From NCBI RefSeq assembly GCF_007828045.1, contig NZ_VITN01000007.1, positions 62,001 to 126,000 of the forward strand: a stretch of DNA of 64,000 nt, given 5' to 3'. A program made the position numbers and the translations under genes. Below are positions 15,539 through 23,629 of this stretch, one piece after another. The DNA comes from Nitrospirillum amazonense (GTDB lineage: Bacteria; Pseudomonadota; Alphaproteobacteria; Azospirillales; Azospirillaceae). The notes under the pieces are model-generated. The model saw only the letters and a program-made list of their open reading frames with translations. It ran no database searches and was not told the DNA's origin. Within the stretch, counting starts at the first letter, position 1; every line of letters begins with the position of its first letter.

Positions 15539-16534
15539 GCGGGACCGCCCATCCGCGACCACGCAGTCGGCAGGCGGGTCGCCGCCATCCAGCACGGCCA
15601 CGACCGACCGCGCGGCGATCATGTTGGTGCGGTCCAGCCCTTCGCGGGAGGAGGCGGCGGCATGCGGCGTCGCCACCACGTCGTCGCGCGCCAGCAGGGC
15701 GGCGGTGACCTCGCGGTAGTCCGGATCGCTTTCGCTGACGAAGACGTCGAGCCCGGCGCCGGCCAGATGCCCGGCCTCCAGCGCGGCAAGCAGGGCGCGA
15801 TCGTCCACCAGGCCGCCGCGCGCGGCATTGACCAGGATGGCCCCCGGCCTCATCGCCGCCAGCGCCGCCGCGTCGATCATGAAGCGCGTCGCGGGCGTCA
15901 GCGGCGCATGCACGGAAACATAATCGCTGCGCCGCAGCAGTTCCGGTAGCGAAACGAACTCCACCCCCTTAGGGGCATCCGGGGGAACAGGCCCCGGCGT
16001 GCAGACCAGTACCGTGGCGTCGAAGCCGCTCAGGCGCTTGATCACGCTCCGCCCGATGCGACCGTATCCGATGATGCCGACGGTCTTGCGGTACAGGTCC
16101 GTGCTGATCTGGATGGCCCATTTGCCTGCGGCCATGTCCGCCTGGGACCGCCGGAACCGGCGCCCAACGGCCAGCATCAGGCCGATGGTGTGGTCGGCCA
16201 CGGCGGCATCGTTGCCACCGGCGGCGATGGTGACCACCCGGCCCAGCTCCCGCGCCGCGGCTAAATCGACCCGCTCATATCCCACCCCCCGCCGGGACAC
16301 CACCGCCAGGCCCGGCAGGGCTGCCAGCAGCGAGCGGGTGACACGCGCATGCCCGACGATCCAGCCGGCCGCCCCGGCCAGGCAGTCCCGCAATTCGTCT
16401 TCCGCCAAATCGCCGTCGGCCCGACCCGGCGGCAGGGCCAACACCTCAGCCTCACAGCCGTGGTCGCGCAGATAATCCAGCGACGCCTGATCGAAAAACT
16501 TCTGACTGATAAGGACTCGACGGTTTCCTGCCAT
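15524..16534 (-). CDS. D-2-hydroxyacid dehydrogenase (NAD-binding, phosphoglycerate dehydrogenase-like)
   Basis: A 336-aa D-isomer-specific 2-hydroxyacid dehydrogenase, interconverting a 2-oxo acid and its D-2-hydroxy acid with NAD(P)H. Seen: the Rossmann motif GIIGYGRIG near residue 145, the catalytic Arg in NAARGGLVDD near 230, the Glu region (SESDPDY) and the acid-base His in TPHAAASS near 285. The ATG at 16534 has GGAGGG at good spacing, which decides against the longer frame to 16570. The gene is divergent from the TonB receptor gene and convergent with the HTH-citrate-synthase-like gene. It may therefore belong to the same regulon as the AtuA/HyuAB operon. The substrate is unknown. Confidence 0.88.
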   Translation of the reverse strand: MAGNRRVLISQKFFDQASLDYLRDHGCEAEVLALPPGRADGDLAEDELRDCLAGAAGWIVGHARVTRSLLAALPGLAVVSRRGVGYERVDLAAARELGRVVTIAAGGNDAAVADHTIGLMLAVGRRFRRSQADMAAGKWAIQISTDLYRKTVGIIGYGRIGRSVIKRLSGFDATVLVCTPGPVPPDAPKGVEFVSLPELLRRSDYVSVHAPLTPATRFMIDAAALAAMRPGAILVNAARGGLVDDRALLAALEAGHLAGAGLDVFVSESDPDYREVTAALLARDDVVATPHAAASSREGLDRTNMIAARSVVAVLDGGDPPADCVVADGRSRSQAG

Positions 16535-16836
16535 GACACCCTCCCCACGCCGCCGCGACGCGCCGTTCATTGACCGATAGGCTCATTGATTGATGGGCGA
16601 CGAACATGAGGCGGCGCCTGCCAGGCTGTCAAGATTAAGACAACATCCCAGGCATATAACTTAACTATATCAATCAAGATTGACAATATTCGGCCTTGGC
16701 TTAGCGTAGCTGAACGATTTTCAGGTTCTGTTAAGCGCCTTAAGCCGCGGGCACCCGTCGCCGCCGGCGACGTTCCCATCATGGCTGACAAACAAAAACC
16801 CGCCGCACGAACGGCCGGGCTCAGGGAGGGTGTAAA
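16535..16836. other. 302-bp divergent regulatory region
   Basis: This gap separates the 2-hydroxyacid dehydrogenase and TonB receptor genes and is AT-rich relative to its flanks in the part around 16630-16740. It holds the perfect dyad at 16670-16683 overlapping a TTGACA hexamer (16680-16685), a TGTC-N8-GACA repeat near 16627-16642, and TTAAG-CGC-CTTAA near 16731-16743. No gene is seen in it. Confidence 0.6.
16670..16683. promoter_or_regulatory. Shared operator candidate, site 2, overlapping a -35-like hexamer
   Basis: TCAATC-AA-GATTGA has perfect six-base arms and runs into a TTGACA hexamer (16680-16685). Read on the minus strand, the segment gives GTCAATCTTGATT, the same 13 bases as at 14333-14345. 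A repressor bound here would block that -35 element. A good -10 hexamer is not obvious, so the promoter itself is tentative. Confidence 0.55.
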
Positions 16837-19209
16837 TTGATAAAGGGAAGCTATCGTCTTCGTTGTGGCATCGGCGCCGTCGCGTTGGTGCTGGGCCCGG
16901 TCTGGGCCGCCGCCGCGCAGGAGGCGGGGCCGGATGTCGGGCAGTTGGACGAAATCATCGTCACCGCGCAAAAGCGGGCGCAGTCGGCCGACAGCGTCGG
17001 CATGTCCATCACCACGCTGAGCGGCGCCGATCTGCAGCGGCAGGGGGTCGACAGCGTCGGCGACCTGGCCCGCGTCGATCCCAGCTTCGTCGTGTCCCAG
17101 ACCAACTACAGCTCGCCGGTCTACAGCATCCGCGGCGTCAGCTATAACGACTTCTCCATCGCCGCGACGCCCACCGTCAGCGTCTATACCGACGAAGTGC
17201 CCTACGCCTATCCGGCGCTGTCCAAGGGGGCGACGTTCGACCTGGAACGGGTGGAGGTGCTGAAGGGACCGCAGGGCACGCTATATGGCCAGAACGCGAC
17301 CGGTGGCGCCGTCAACTACATCGCCGCCAAGCCCACCAACCAGTTCGAGGCCGGGTTGGACGGCACCCTGGGCCGCTTCGCCGCCGCCGGGCTGGACGGC
17401 TTTGTCAGCGGCCCGATCAGCGACACCCTGGCCGGGCGTTTCGCCTTCAGCGTCCGCGAGGGCGGCGACTGGCAGCAGAGCACTACGCGCGACGAAACCT
17501 TGGGCCAGCAGAACAGTGTGAAGCTGCGCGCCCTGCTGGACTGGAACCCCACGGATGCGCTGCAGGTCCAGGCCAACTTCAACGGCTTCATCGACCGGTC
17601 CGACCTGCCCGCCGCCAACCTGGTCAAGATCGTGCTGCAGCGGCAGTCCTCGGCTGCCCTGGTCCCGAACACGACCAAGGCCAAACCTGGCCCGGATGAT
17701 CCGGAGGCGGCGGACTGGCTGGCCGGGACCACGCCCCGGGTGGACGAGTCCACCGAGCAGGCGTCGCTGCGCGCCGACTACGCGCTGCCCCGTGGCATGA
17801 CCCTCACCTATCTCGGCTCATTCCAACACTTCACCCAGAACGACCTGAACGAGCCGCAGGGCGCCAACTATCATTTCAGCCAGCTGCAGAGCGGCATCGT
17901 CAACGCCACCTCGCAGGAATTGCGCTTGAGCGGCAAGGAGTTCGACGACCGCCTGAACTGGCTGGTGGGTGCCGACTATGCCAAGGCCTACACGCGCGAA
18001 ACGCAGTTGTACGACCTCGCCGGCTCCTCCTCCTCCTTCGCCCTGACCAACGTGCCGCTGCTGATCGGCAAGCCGGCCATTCCGCCCTTCAGCGGCAACC
18101 GCAGCGATTCCGACGACGATTCGATCAGCCGGGCGGCATTCGGCAACATCGAATACCATCCGCTGGAAGAGCTGGGCATCACCGCCGGCGCCCGGTACAC
18201 GACGACGGCCATCAGCCATGGCGGGTGCACGCGGGATACCGACGGCAACACCGCCGCCGGCGCCACGGTGATCGAAACCATCCTGAAGCATGGGGTCGGC
18301 GTCGTCCCGGCGGTGCGCGGCGGCTGCACGACGCTGGACGCCAGCTCGACGCCCGCCTACATCAACCAGCGGCTGAGCGAGGACAATGTCTCCTGGCGGG
18401 TCGGCCTCAACTGGACGCCGGTGGAACGGACCCTGATCTACGGCACGGTCAGCCGCGGCTTCAAGGCCGGCAGCTTCCCGACGCTGTCCGCCTCCTCCTA
18501 CCTGCAATTGCGGCCGGTCACCCAGGAGGAGTTGCTGGCCTATGAGCTGGGGGTGAAGACCCGCCTGCTGAACAACCGCCTGGAAATCGACGGCGCATTG
18601 TTCCACTACGACTACACCAACAAGCAGCTGGAGGCCCGCAGCCTGGATCCGAACGGCGTGTTCGGGCTGCTGAGCGTCCTGGTCAACGTGCCCAAGTCGA
18701 AGGAGGACGGTGCCGAGTTCAGCCTGCGCGCCAAGCCCCTGGACAATCTGACCGTCACCGCCAAGACGACGTACCTGCATTCCTTGGTCGAGAGCGACTA
18801 TTTCGGCTACAACGCCTTCACCACCACGCCGGTCAATTTCAAGGGCCAAGCCTTCCCCAATACACCCCGATGGTCTTTCCTGGTGGACGCCCAGTATGAC
18901 TGGAGCGTCAGCAGCGCCTACACCGCCTTCGTCGGCGCCAGCGCCCGCTATCAGACCAAGACACAGGGGCTGTTCGGCACCCAGAGCGCCATCAGCCAGG
19001 GCTATCCCTCAACCTACAACGCCGACTACGGCGTCATCGACCTGCGGGCCGGCCTATCGTCCGTCAGCGGCACCTGGCGCTTCGAAGGTTTCGTGCGGAA
19101 CCTCACCAACACCTTCTACGCCATCCAGACCACCCGTGTGGGCGATTCCGTCGTCCGCTTCCAGGGTCAGCCGACCACCTATGGGGTCACAGTCTCCTAC
19201 CGGTACTGA
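16837..19209 (+). CDS. TonB-dependent receptor
   Basis: A 790-aa outer-membrane TonB-dependent receptor. It has a signal peptide (residues about 1-25, cut after AAAA), a TonB-box-like segment (LDEIIVTAQKR), the plug domain (about 45-160, with VEVLKGPQGTLYGQNATGGAVNY) and a 22-strand barrel ending in the aromatic-terminated GVTVSYRY. The start is a TTG at 16837, supported by a strong GGGAGGG six bases upstream and by the signal peptide beginning there; no ATG gives an intact signal sequence. The plug type resembles receptors for siderophores and small hydrophobic molecules. Its promoter region shares an operator candidate with the AtuA/HTH region, so it may import the substrate of that operon. 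Confidence 0.92.
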   Translation: MIKGSYRLRCGIGAVALVLGPVWAAAAQEAGPDVGQLDEIIVTAQKRAQSADSVGMSITTLSGADLQRQGVDSVGDLARVDPSFVVSQTNYSSPVYSIRGVSYNDFSIAATPTVSVYTDEVPYAYPALSKGATFDLERVEVLKGPQGTLYGQNATGGAVNYIAAKPTNQFEAGLDGTLGRFAAAGLDGFVSGPISDTLAGRFAFSVREGGDWQQSTTRDETLGQQNSVKLRALLDWNPTDALQVQANFNGFIDRSDLPAANLVKIVLQRQSSAALVPNTTKAKPGPDDPEAADWLAGTTPRVDESTEQASLRADYALPRGMTLTYLGSFQHFTQNDLNEPQGANYHFSQLQSGIVNATSQELRLSGKEFDDRLNWLVGADYAKAYTRETQLYDLAGSSSSFALTNVPLLIGKPAIPPFSGNRSDSDDDSISRAAFGNIEYHPLEELGITAGARYTTTAISHGGCTRDTDGNTAAGATVIETILKHGVGVVPAVRGGCTTLDASSTPAYINQRLSEDNVSWRVGLNWTPVERTLIYGTVSRGFKAGSFPTLSASSYLQLRPVTQEELLAYELGVKTRLLNNRLEIDGALFHYDYTNKQLEARSLDPNGVFGLLSVLVNVPKSKEDGAEFSLRAKPLDNLTVTAKTTYLHSLVESDYFGYNAFTTTPVNFKGQAFPNTPRWSFLVDAQYDWSVSSAYTAFVGASARYQTKTQGLFGTQSAISQGYPSTYNADYGVIDLRAGLSSVSGTWRFEGFVRNLTNTFYAIQTTRVGDSVVRFQGQPTTYGVTVSYRY

Positions 19210-19224
19210 AGCGCAGCTCAGCAC

Positions 19225-19236
19225 GGGGGGGGGGGG
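19225..19236 (+). repeat. Run of 12 G
   Basis: A 12-base G homopolymer sits 16 bp after the TonB receptor stop codon, in the 176-bp gap before the convergent LeuD-type gene. It lies outside any coding frame I accept. Such runs are prone to slippage and to sequencing error. Confidence 0.8.
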
Positions 19237-19385
19237 CGGGTCCATGCTGAGCGCGCTGACCACCGTCGCCATCATGGTGTGGCGTTGGCCGCCGTGGCGG
19301 CCCGCCCCTTTCACCCCCCAACCGCGCCGGTGCTGCATGATCTTGTGCCGGACGGCGGCTTGGGGCGGACGCTGAATGGATCCCC

Positions 19386-20006
19386 TTAAAGATAGACCCA
19401 GGGGCGGCGTTCCTTGTCAGCCTGGCGCTTCGCCTGGATCTCCGCGCGGCGCAGCAGCGTCAGGTCGATGGCGTCCAGGCCGTGCAACAACATTTCCCGC
19501 GCCTCCGGCTCGATGCTGAAGGGATGGGTGCCGCCGTCCGGCGCCGTCACCATCTGCTGCCGCAGGTCCACCGTCACCAGCCGGGTGCGCGGCGCCTCGG
19601 CCACCGTTGACGCGATCCAGGTGATCGCGACCGTGGGCAGTTCCACCGGCACGATGCCGTTGCGCACGCAGTTGCCGCGGAAGATGGGGTTGAAGGACGG
19701 GGCCAGGATGGCGCGGAAGCCGTATTCGGCCAGCGCCCAGGCGGCGTGTTCCCGGCTGGAGCCGCAGCCGAAATTCTCCCCCGCCAGCAGGATGGCCGCC
19801 CCCCGGTAGACCGGATTGTTCAGCACGAAATCCGGGTCGGGGTCGCGGCCGCCCACGGCGGTGTAGCGCCAGCCCGCGAACAGCCCGCCGGCCAGGCCCT
19901 TCTTGGAGACGGAGGTCATCTCGCGCGAGGGAATGATGGCGTCGGTATCGATGTTGGGTCGCACCAGCGGCGCGGCGATGGCGGTCAGGGTGGTGAACGG
20001 CGTCAT
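19386..20006 (-). CDS. leuD: 3-isopropylmalate dehydratase small-subunit family protein (LeuD-like)
   Basis: A 206-aa aconitase-family small (swivel) subunit. LVRPNIDTDAIIPSREM near residue 15, GAAILLAGENFGCGSSREHAAWAL near 70, and SFNPIFRGNCVRNG near 105 are diagnostic. With the LeuC-like subunit it would hydrate or isomerise a substituted maleate or malate. The gene starts one base after the LeuC-like stop, so the two are co-translated. No leuA or leuB is nearby, and the locus contains a CoA-transferase, an HMG-CoA-lyase-like enzyme and amidohydrolases. A catabolic hydro-lyase (citraconate or dimethylmaleate type) is therefore more likely than leucine biosynthesis. The symbol denotes family, not proven role. 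Confidence 0.88.
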   Translation of the reverse strand: MTPFTTLTAIAAPLVRPNIDTDAIIPSREMTSVSKKGLAGGLFAGWRYTAVGGRDPDPDFVLNNPVYRGAAILLAGENFGCGSSREHAAWALAEYGFRAILAPSFNPIFRGNCVRNGIVPVELPTVAITWIASTVAEAPRTRLVTVDLRQQMVTAPDGGTHPFSIEPEAREMLLHGLDAIDLTLLRRAEIQAKRQADKERRPWVYL

Positions 20007-20007
20007 G

Positions 20008-21411
20008 TCAGACTTCCAGCAGGCGGGGATCGGCCAGGCGGCCGGCGACGGCCGACGCCGCCACCGTTTCCGGCGATGCCAGGTGGGAGCGGGTTTCCGG
20101 CCCCTGCCGGCTTTCGAAATTGCGGTTGGTGGAGGTGACCACGCGCTGGCGATGGCCGAAGCTTTCCCCCCCGGCGAAGAAGCACATGGAACAGCCGGCC
20201 TCCCGCCATTCGAAGCCCGCATCCAGGAAGACGCGGTCCAGCCCCTCGGCCTCCGCTGCGGCCTTCACCCGGCTGGAGCCGGGCACGCAGATGGCCCGCA
20301 CCCCCGCCGCCACCTTGCGCCCGCGCAGCAGGGCCGCCGCCCGGCGCAAGTCCTCCACCCGGCTGTTGGTGCATGAGCCGATGAAGGCGGCGTCGATGGG
20401 CAGGCCCACCAGCGGCGCGCCGGGCGTCACCGCCATGTAGGACAGGGCGCGGTCATAGGCTTCCCGCGTGTTGTGGTCGGCCACGTCCTGGAAGGCGGGC
20501 ACCGGCTGATCCAGGGGTATGGCGTGCTGGGGGCTGTTGCCCCAGGTGATCATGGGCGCCACCGCCCCGGCGTCGATGGTGATGGCGCGGTCGAACACGG
20601 CACCGTCATCGCTGTACAGCTGCCGCCAGGCGGCCACCGCCTGGTCCCACCGGGCCCCCTCGGGCGCGTAAGGGCGGCCCTGGAGATAGTCGAACACCAC
20701 GTCATCCGGGGCGATGATGGCGGTGAAGGCGGCGAATTCCGTGGCCAGGTTGCACAAGGTCAGCCGTCCCTCGACACTCAGCGCCCGCACCGCCTCCCCG
20801 GCATATTCCACCACATAGCCCTTGGCGCCGCCGGCGCCGTGGCGGGCCAGGATGTGCAGCGCCAGGTCCTTGGGCGTGACACCCTGGGCCAAACGGCCAT
20901 TGACGGTCACCCGCATGGTGCGCGGCCGGCGCACCCGCAGGGTGGCCGTAGCCAGCGCGTGCTCCGCCTCCGTCGAGCCGATGCCCCAGGCCAGCGCGCC
21001 CAGCGCCCCCTGGCTGCAGGTGTGGCTGTCGGGGCAGACCAGGGTCAGGCCGGGCAGGACGATGCCCTGCTCGGGGGAGATGACGTGGACGATGCCCTGG
21101 CGCGGGTCGCCCAGGTCGAACAGGGTGATGCCGGCCGCCCGCGCCGCCGCCCGGGTGGCGGTGATGAAGGCGGTGCCGGTGGGCATGATGGTGCGGTCGC
21201 CCCGGCCCGGCAGCGTATCGACAACATGGTCCATGGTGGCGAAGACCTGGCCGGGTGCCATGACCTTCCGTCCCGCCGCCGCCAGGCTTTCCAGCGCCAC
21301 GCCGCCAGTGCGCTCATGCAGCAGCACGCGGTCGACCAGCAGCAGTTCCGTCCCGCCGCCCAGGTCGGCCACCTGATGCTCCGCCCAGATTTTTTCGAAA
21401 ATGGTCCGCAT
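20008..21411 (-). CDS. leuC: 3-isopropylmalate dehydratase large-subunit family protein (LeuC-like)
   Basis: A 467-aa [4Fe-4S] hydro-lyase of the aconitase family. Starting at ATG 21411 (MRTIFEKIW), the cluster cysteines fall at 347 (GSCTNSR), 407 and 410 (CSMC), exactly the E. coli LeuC numbering. That supports this start over the ATG at 21441. The Cys-Pro-Asp-Ser-His motif (VCPDSHTC) is present. It is the first gene of the LeuCD-type pair and is divergent from the HutC/GntR gene across a strong inverted repeat. LeuCD enzymes also act on citraconate/2-methylmalate, and dimethylmaleate hydratase belongs to this family. The surrounding catabolic genes favour such a role here. Confidence 0.9.
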   Translation of the reverse strand: MRTIFEKIWAEHQVADLGGGTELLLVDRVLLHERTGGVALESLAAAGRKVMAPGQVFATMDHVVDTLPGRGDRTIMPTGTAFITATRAAARAAGITLFDLGDPRQGIVHVISPEQGIVLPGLTLVCPDSHTCSQGALGALAWGIGSTEAEHALATATLRVRRPRTMRVTVNGRLAQGVTPKDLALHILARHGAGGAKGYVVEYAGEAVRALSVEGRLTLCNLATEFAAFTAIIAPDDVVFDYLQGRPYAPEGARWDQAVAAWRQLYSDDGAVFDRAITIDAGAVAPMITWGNSPQHAIPLDQPVPAFQDVADHNTREAYDRALSYMAVTPGAPLVGLPIDAAFIGSCTNSRVEDLRRAAALLRGRKVAAGVRAICVPGSSRVKAAAEAEGLDRVFLDAGFEWREAGCSMCFFAGGESFGHRQRVVTSTNRNFESRQGPETRSHLASPETVAASAVAGRLADPRLLEV

Positions 21412-21445
21412 GCCTGTCAACGCCCGCCTGCCGAGGTTCATTTTA

Positions 21446-21467
21446 TTTGTTATATCTCTATAACAAA
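21446..21467. promoter_or_regulatory. HutC/GntR operator candidate, site 1
   Basis: TTTGTTATA-N4-TATAACAAA, nine-base perfect arms, lies between the LeuC-type gene and the divergent gntR. A near copy lies at 23573-23592 between the CoA-transferase and lyase genes. It is the likely site for the GntR protein encoded at 21542. Confidence 0.7.
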
Positions 21468-21541
21468 TTGCGGAGGCGCGCCAGCCGGTAAAAAACCGCT
21501 ATAACCCGCAAGGGCGCGCAGGATGGAGGGAGGGAGGGGCA

Positions 21542-22333
21542 GTGGTGAAGGAAGCCAAGGGGGTCGTGGACCGGCAGGGGGCCGTGCCGCTGTACCATCA
21601 ACTGTTCCTGACCTTGCGGGACGAGATCACCAGCGGCCAGCGCGCCTATGGCAGCGCCGTGCCCACGGAACTGGACCTGGTGCGGATCTACGGCGTGTCA
21701 CGCATCACCGCCCGGCGCTGCCTGGACGAACTGGCGAACAGCGGGTTGGTGGAACGCCGGCGGCGCATCGGCACCCGCGTGATCTTCCAGACCCCCGTGC
21801 GCCCGCTGGAGGCCAACATCGACCAGGCGGTGGATTCGCTGGTGGCCTTTGGCCAGAACACCCAGGTCCGCGTGATCGACATCGCGGAGGAAGCGGCCAG
21901 CCCCCCCGTGGCCCAGCGTTTCGGCCTGCCCCCCGGGGCCGCCCTGGTGCGCGCCGTGCGCGTCCGCTCCCTGGACGGGGCACCGCTGGGCGAGGTCGTG
22001 AGTTATGTGCCCGCCCGCCTGGGGCCGTTGATGACACGGGAGAACCTGACCACCCGGCCCATGCTGGCCCTGTTACGTGGCGCGGGCATCGGCATCGGCC
22101 ACGCCCGGCAGACCATCGCCGCAGTCTCGGCCGACGCCGCCCTGACCGCCGCGCTGGAGGTGGAGCCCCGCGCGCCCCTGCTGCGCATCGAGCGGCTGGT
22201 CAGCGACAGCGCCGGGCAGCCCATCCTGCTGACCATCGCCCACTACCGCGCCGACCGCTATCAGATCACCCTGGATCTGGGCGCCAGCGGCGGCGGCGAT
22301 GCCGGCGCGCTCGGCACCCAGGTCCATTCCTGA
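21542..22333 (+). CDS. GntR-family regulator, HutC (UTRA) subfamily
   Basis: A 263-aa HutC-type GntR regulator. The winged HTH spans residues about 15-82 (PLYHQLFLTLRDEI, TELDLVRIYGVSRITARRCLDEL), followed by a UTRA ligand domain with the pattern GAALVRAVRVRSLDGAPLGEV and a C-terminal YRADRYQITLDLG. The start is a GTG at 21542 (a second GTG follows at once) behind a purine-rich GGAGGGAGGGG. It lies between the LeuCD-type pair and the CoA-transferase, with the same inverted repeat on both sides of the locus, so it probably represses both transcription units. A pathway acid or CoA ester would be the natural inducer. Confidence 0.92.
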   Translation: MVKEAKGVVDRQGAVPLYHQLFLTLRDEITSGQRAYGSAVPTELDLVRIYGVSRITARRCLDELANSGLVERRRRIGTRVIFQTPVRPLEANIDQAVDSLVAFGQNTQVRVIDIAEEAASPPVAQRFGLPPGAALVRAVRVRSLDGAPLGEVVSYVPARLGPLMTRENLTTRPMLALLRGAGIGIGHARQTIAAVSADAALTAALEVEPRAPLLRIERLVSDSAGQPILLTIAHYRADRYQITLDLGASGGGDAGALGTQVHS

Positions 22334-22334
22334 C

Positions 22335-23525
22335 TCATCCCACCACGCCGCGCGTGCGCCAGGCGCCGATCTCCGCCGCCCCATAGCCCAGGCCGGCCAG
22401 GATATCGTCGGCGTCCGCGCCCACCTCGGGGATGTCATGGTGCAGGCCGGGACGGCAACCGTCGAATTCCAGCGGCAGGGCCGGCAGCCTGGTGGCGGTG
22501 CCGCCGGGGATGGTGACATCCAGCAGGCCGCCCCCGGCGTTCAGATGGGCGTCGTCGAACAGTTCGTCCGGCCGGGTGATGGGGGCGAAGGGCAGGCCCA
22601 CGCCCTCCAGCCGTTCCACCAGGGCGGCGCGGTCCTCGTTGGCGAACAGGGCGCGCACCCGCGGCAGGATGACGTCGCGCGCCAGCACCCGGTCGTTGTT
22701 GCAGGCGTAGGCGGGATCGCCCCCAAGATCATCCAGACCAAAGGCCGTGCAGAAGGCCTGCCATTGACCGTCGCTGACCACGCCGACGAACAGCAGTTCC
22801 CCTTCCCGCCGGGTTTCGAACACGTCGTAGATGGCCCAGGCGGACAGGCGCACGGGCATGGGCTGCACCGCCTTCCCCGTCACCGCCTGCTGGGCCATGT
22901 GCTGGCCGACCAGGAAGGCCGTCGTCTCGTAGAGGGAGCATTTGACGGCCCCGCCCCGCCCGGTCTGTTGCCGGCGCAGAAGGGCGGCCAGAATGCCGAT
23001 GACACCGAACATGCCGCCGGCGATATCCACAACCGACGAGCCCGCGCGCAGCGGCCGGCCCGGCGGCCCGGTCATGTAGGCCAGGCCGCCCATCATCTGC
23101 GTCACCTCGTCCAAGGCGGTGCGGTGTTCATAGGGACCTGCGAGGAAGCCCTTGGCCGAGCAGTAGACCAGCCCCGGGTTGCTCCGCGCCAGGGCCTCGG
23201 GCCCCAGGCCCAGCCGTTCCAGCGTGCCAGGGCGGAAGTTCTCCACCAGCACGTCGGCGCCATCCGCCAGGCGCCGGGCGATGGCCAGACCCTCGGGGCT
23301 CTTCAGATCCAGGCACAGGCTGCGCTTGTTGCGGTTGAACATGGGGAAATAGCCGGCGCCGGAGCCCAGCAGCCGGCGCGTCTGGTCCCCGCCCACGGGT
23401 TCCACCTTGATCACCGTGGCGCCCAGGTCGCCCAGGATCACCCCCACCGACGGCCCCATGACCATGTGGGTGAATTCAACCACCGTGACGCCGGCCAACG
23501 GCAGCGCGTCCCTGTCCATATCCAT
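22335..23525 (-). CDS. CaiB/BaiF (class III) CoA-transferase
   Basis: A 396-aa family III CoA-transferase, moving CoA between carboxylic acids through an enzyme-bound aspartyl thioester. The nucleophile is Asp139 (HRTALDEVTQ). Other hallmarks are ILGDLGATVIKVEPVGGDQTR, NRNKRSLCLDLKSPEG and VLVENFRPGTLERLGLG. ATG 23525 follows GGGAGACAAGA, which decides the start over the longer frame to 23600. It is divergent from the HMG-CoA-lyase-like gene over a shared operator candidate, and its end meets gntR within 1 bp. In this context it could activate citramalate or a related dicarboxylate for cleavage by the neighbouring lyase; the acceptor acid is inferred. Confidence 0.92.
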   Translation of the reverse strand: MDMDRDALPLAGVTVVEFTHMVMGPSVGVILGDLGATVIKVEPVGGDQTRRLLGSGAGYFPMFNRNKRSLCLDLKSPEGLAIARRLADGADVLVENFRPGTLERLGLGPEALARSNPGLVYCSAKGFLAGPYEHRTALDEVTQMMGGLAYMTGPPGRPLRAGSSVVDIAGGMFGVIGILAALLRRQQTGRGGAVKCSLYETTAFLVGQHMAQQAVTGKAVQPMPVRLSAWAIYDVFETRREGELLFVGVVSDGQWQAFCTAFGLDDLGGDPAYACNNDRVLARDVILPRVRALFANEDRAALVERLEGVGLPFAPITRPDELFDDAHLNAGGGLLDVTIPGGTATRLPALPLEFDGCRPGLHHDIPEVGADADDILAGLGYGAAEIGAWRTRGVVG

Positions 23526-23572
23526 TCTTGTCTCCCGCCACATCCGCTTCGGGCTCGACAGGCCCTTTTTAA

Positions 23573-23592
23573 TTGATATAGACTTATAACAA
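23573..23592. promoter_or_regulatory. HutC/GntR operator candidate, site 2
   Basis: TTGATATA-N4-TATAACAA differs by one base from the inner part of the repeat at 21446-21467 and has the same four-base spacer. It lies in the divergent promoter region between the CoA-transferase and the lyase gene, so one regulator could control both halves of the pathway. Confidence 0.65.
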
Positions 23593-23629
23593 TAAAACAA
23601 GCGGGCCGATGGGACCGGGAGACAAGAGC

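Noticed and set aside
19210-19385. A possible gene remnant between the TonB receptor and the LeuD-type gene
   Set aside because: Short frames here have no recognisable motif; only the G run stands out.
19386-21411. LeuCD as leucine biosynthesis genes
   Set aside because: The family assignment stands, but no leuA or leuB is adjacent and the locus is catabolic with its own GntR control. A biosynthetic role cannot be excluded without the rest of the genome, so it was not adopted as the main reading.
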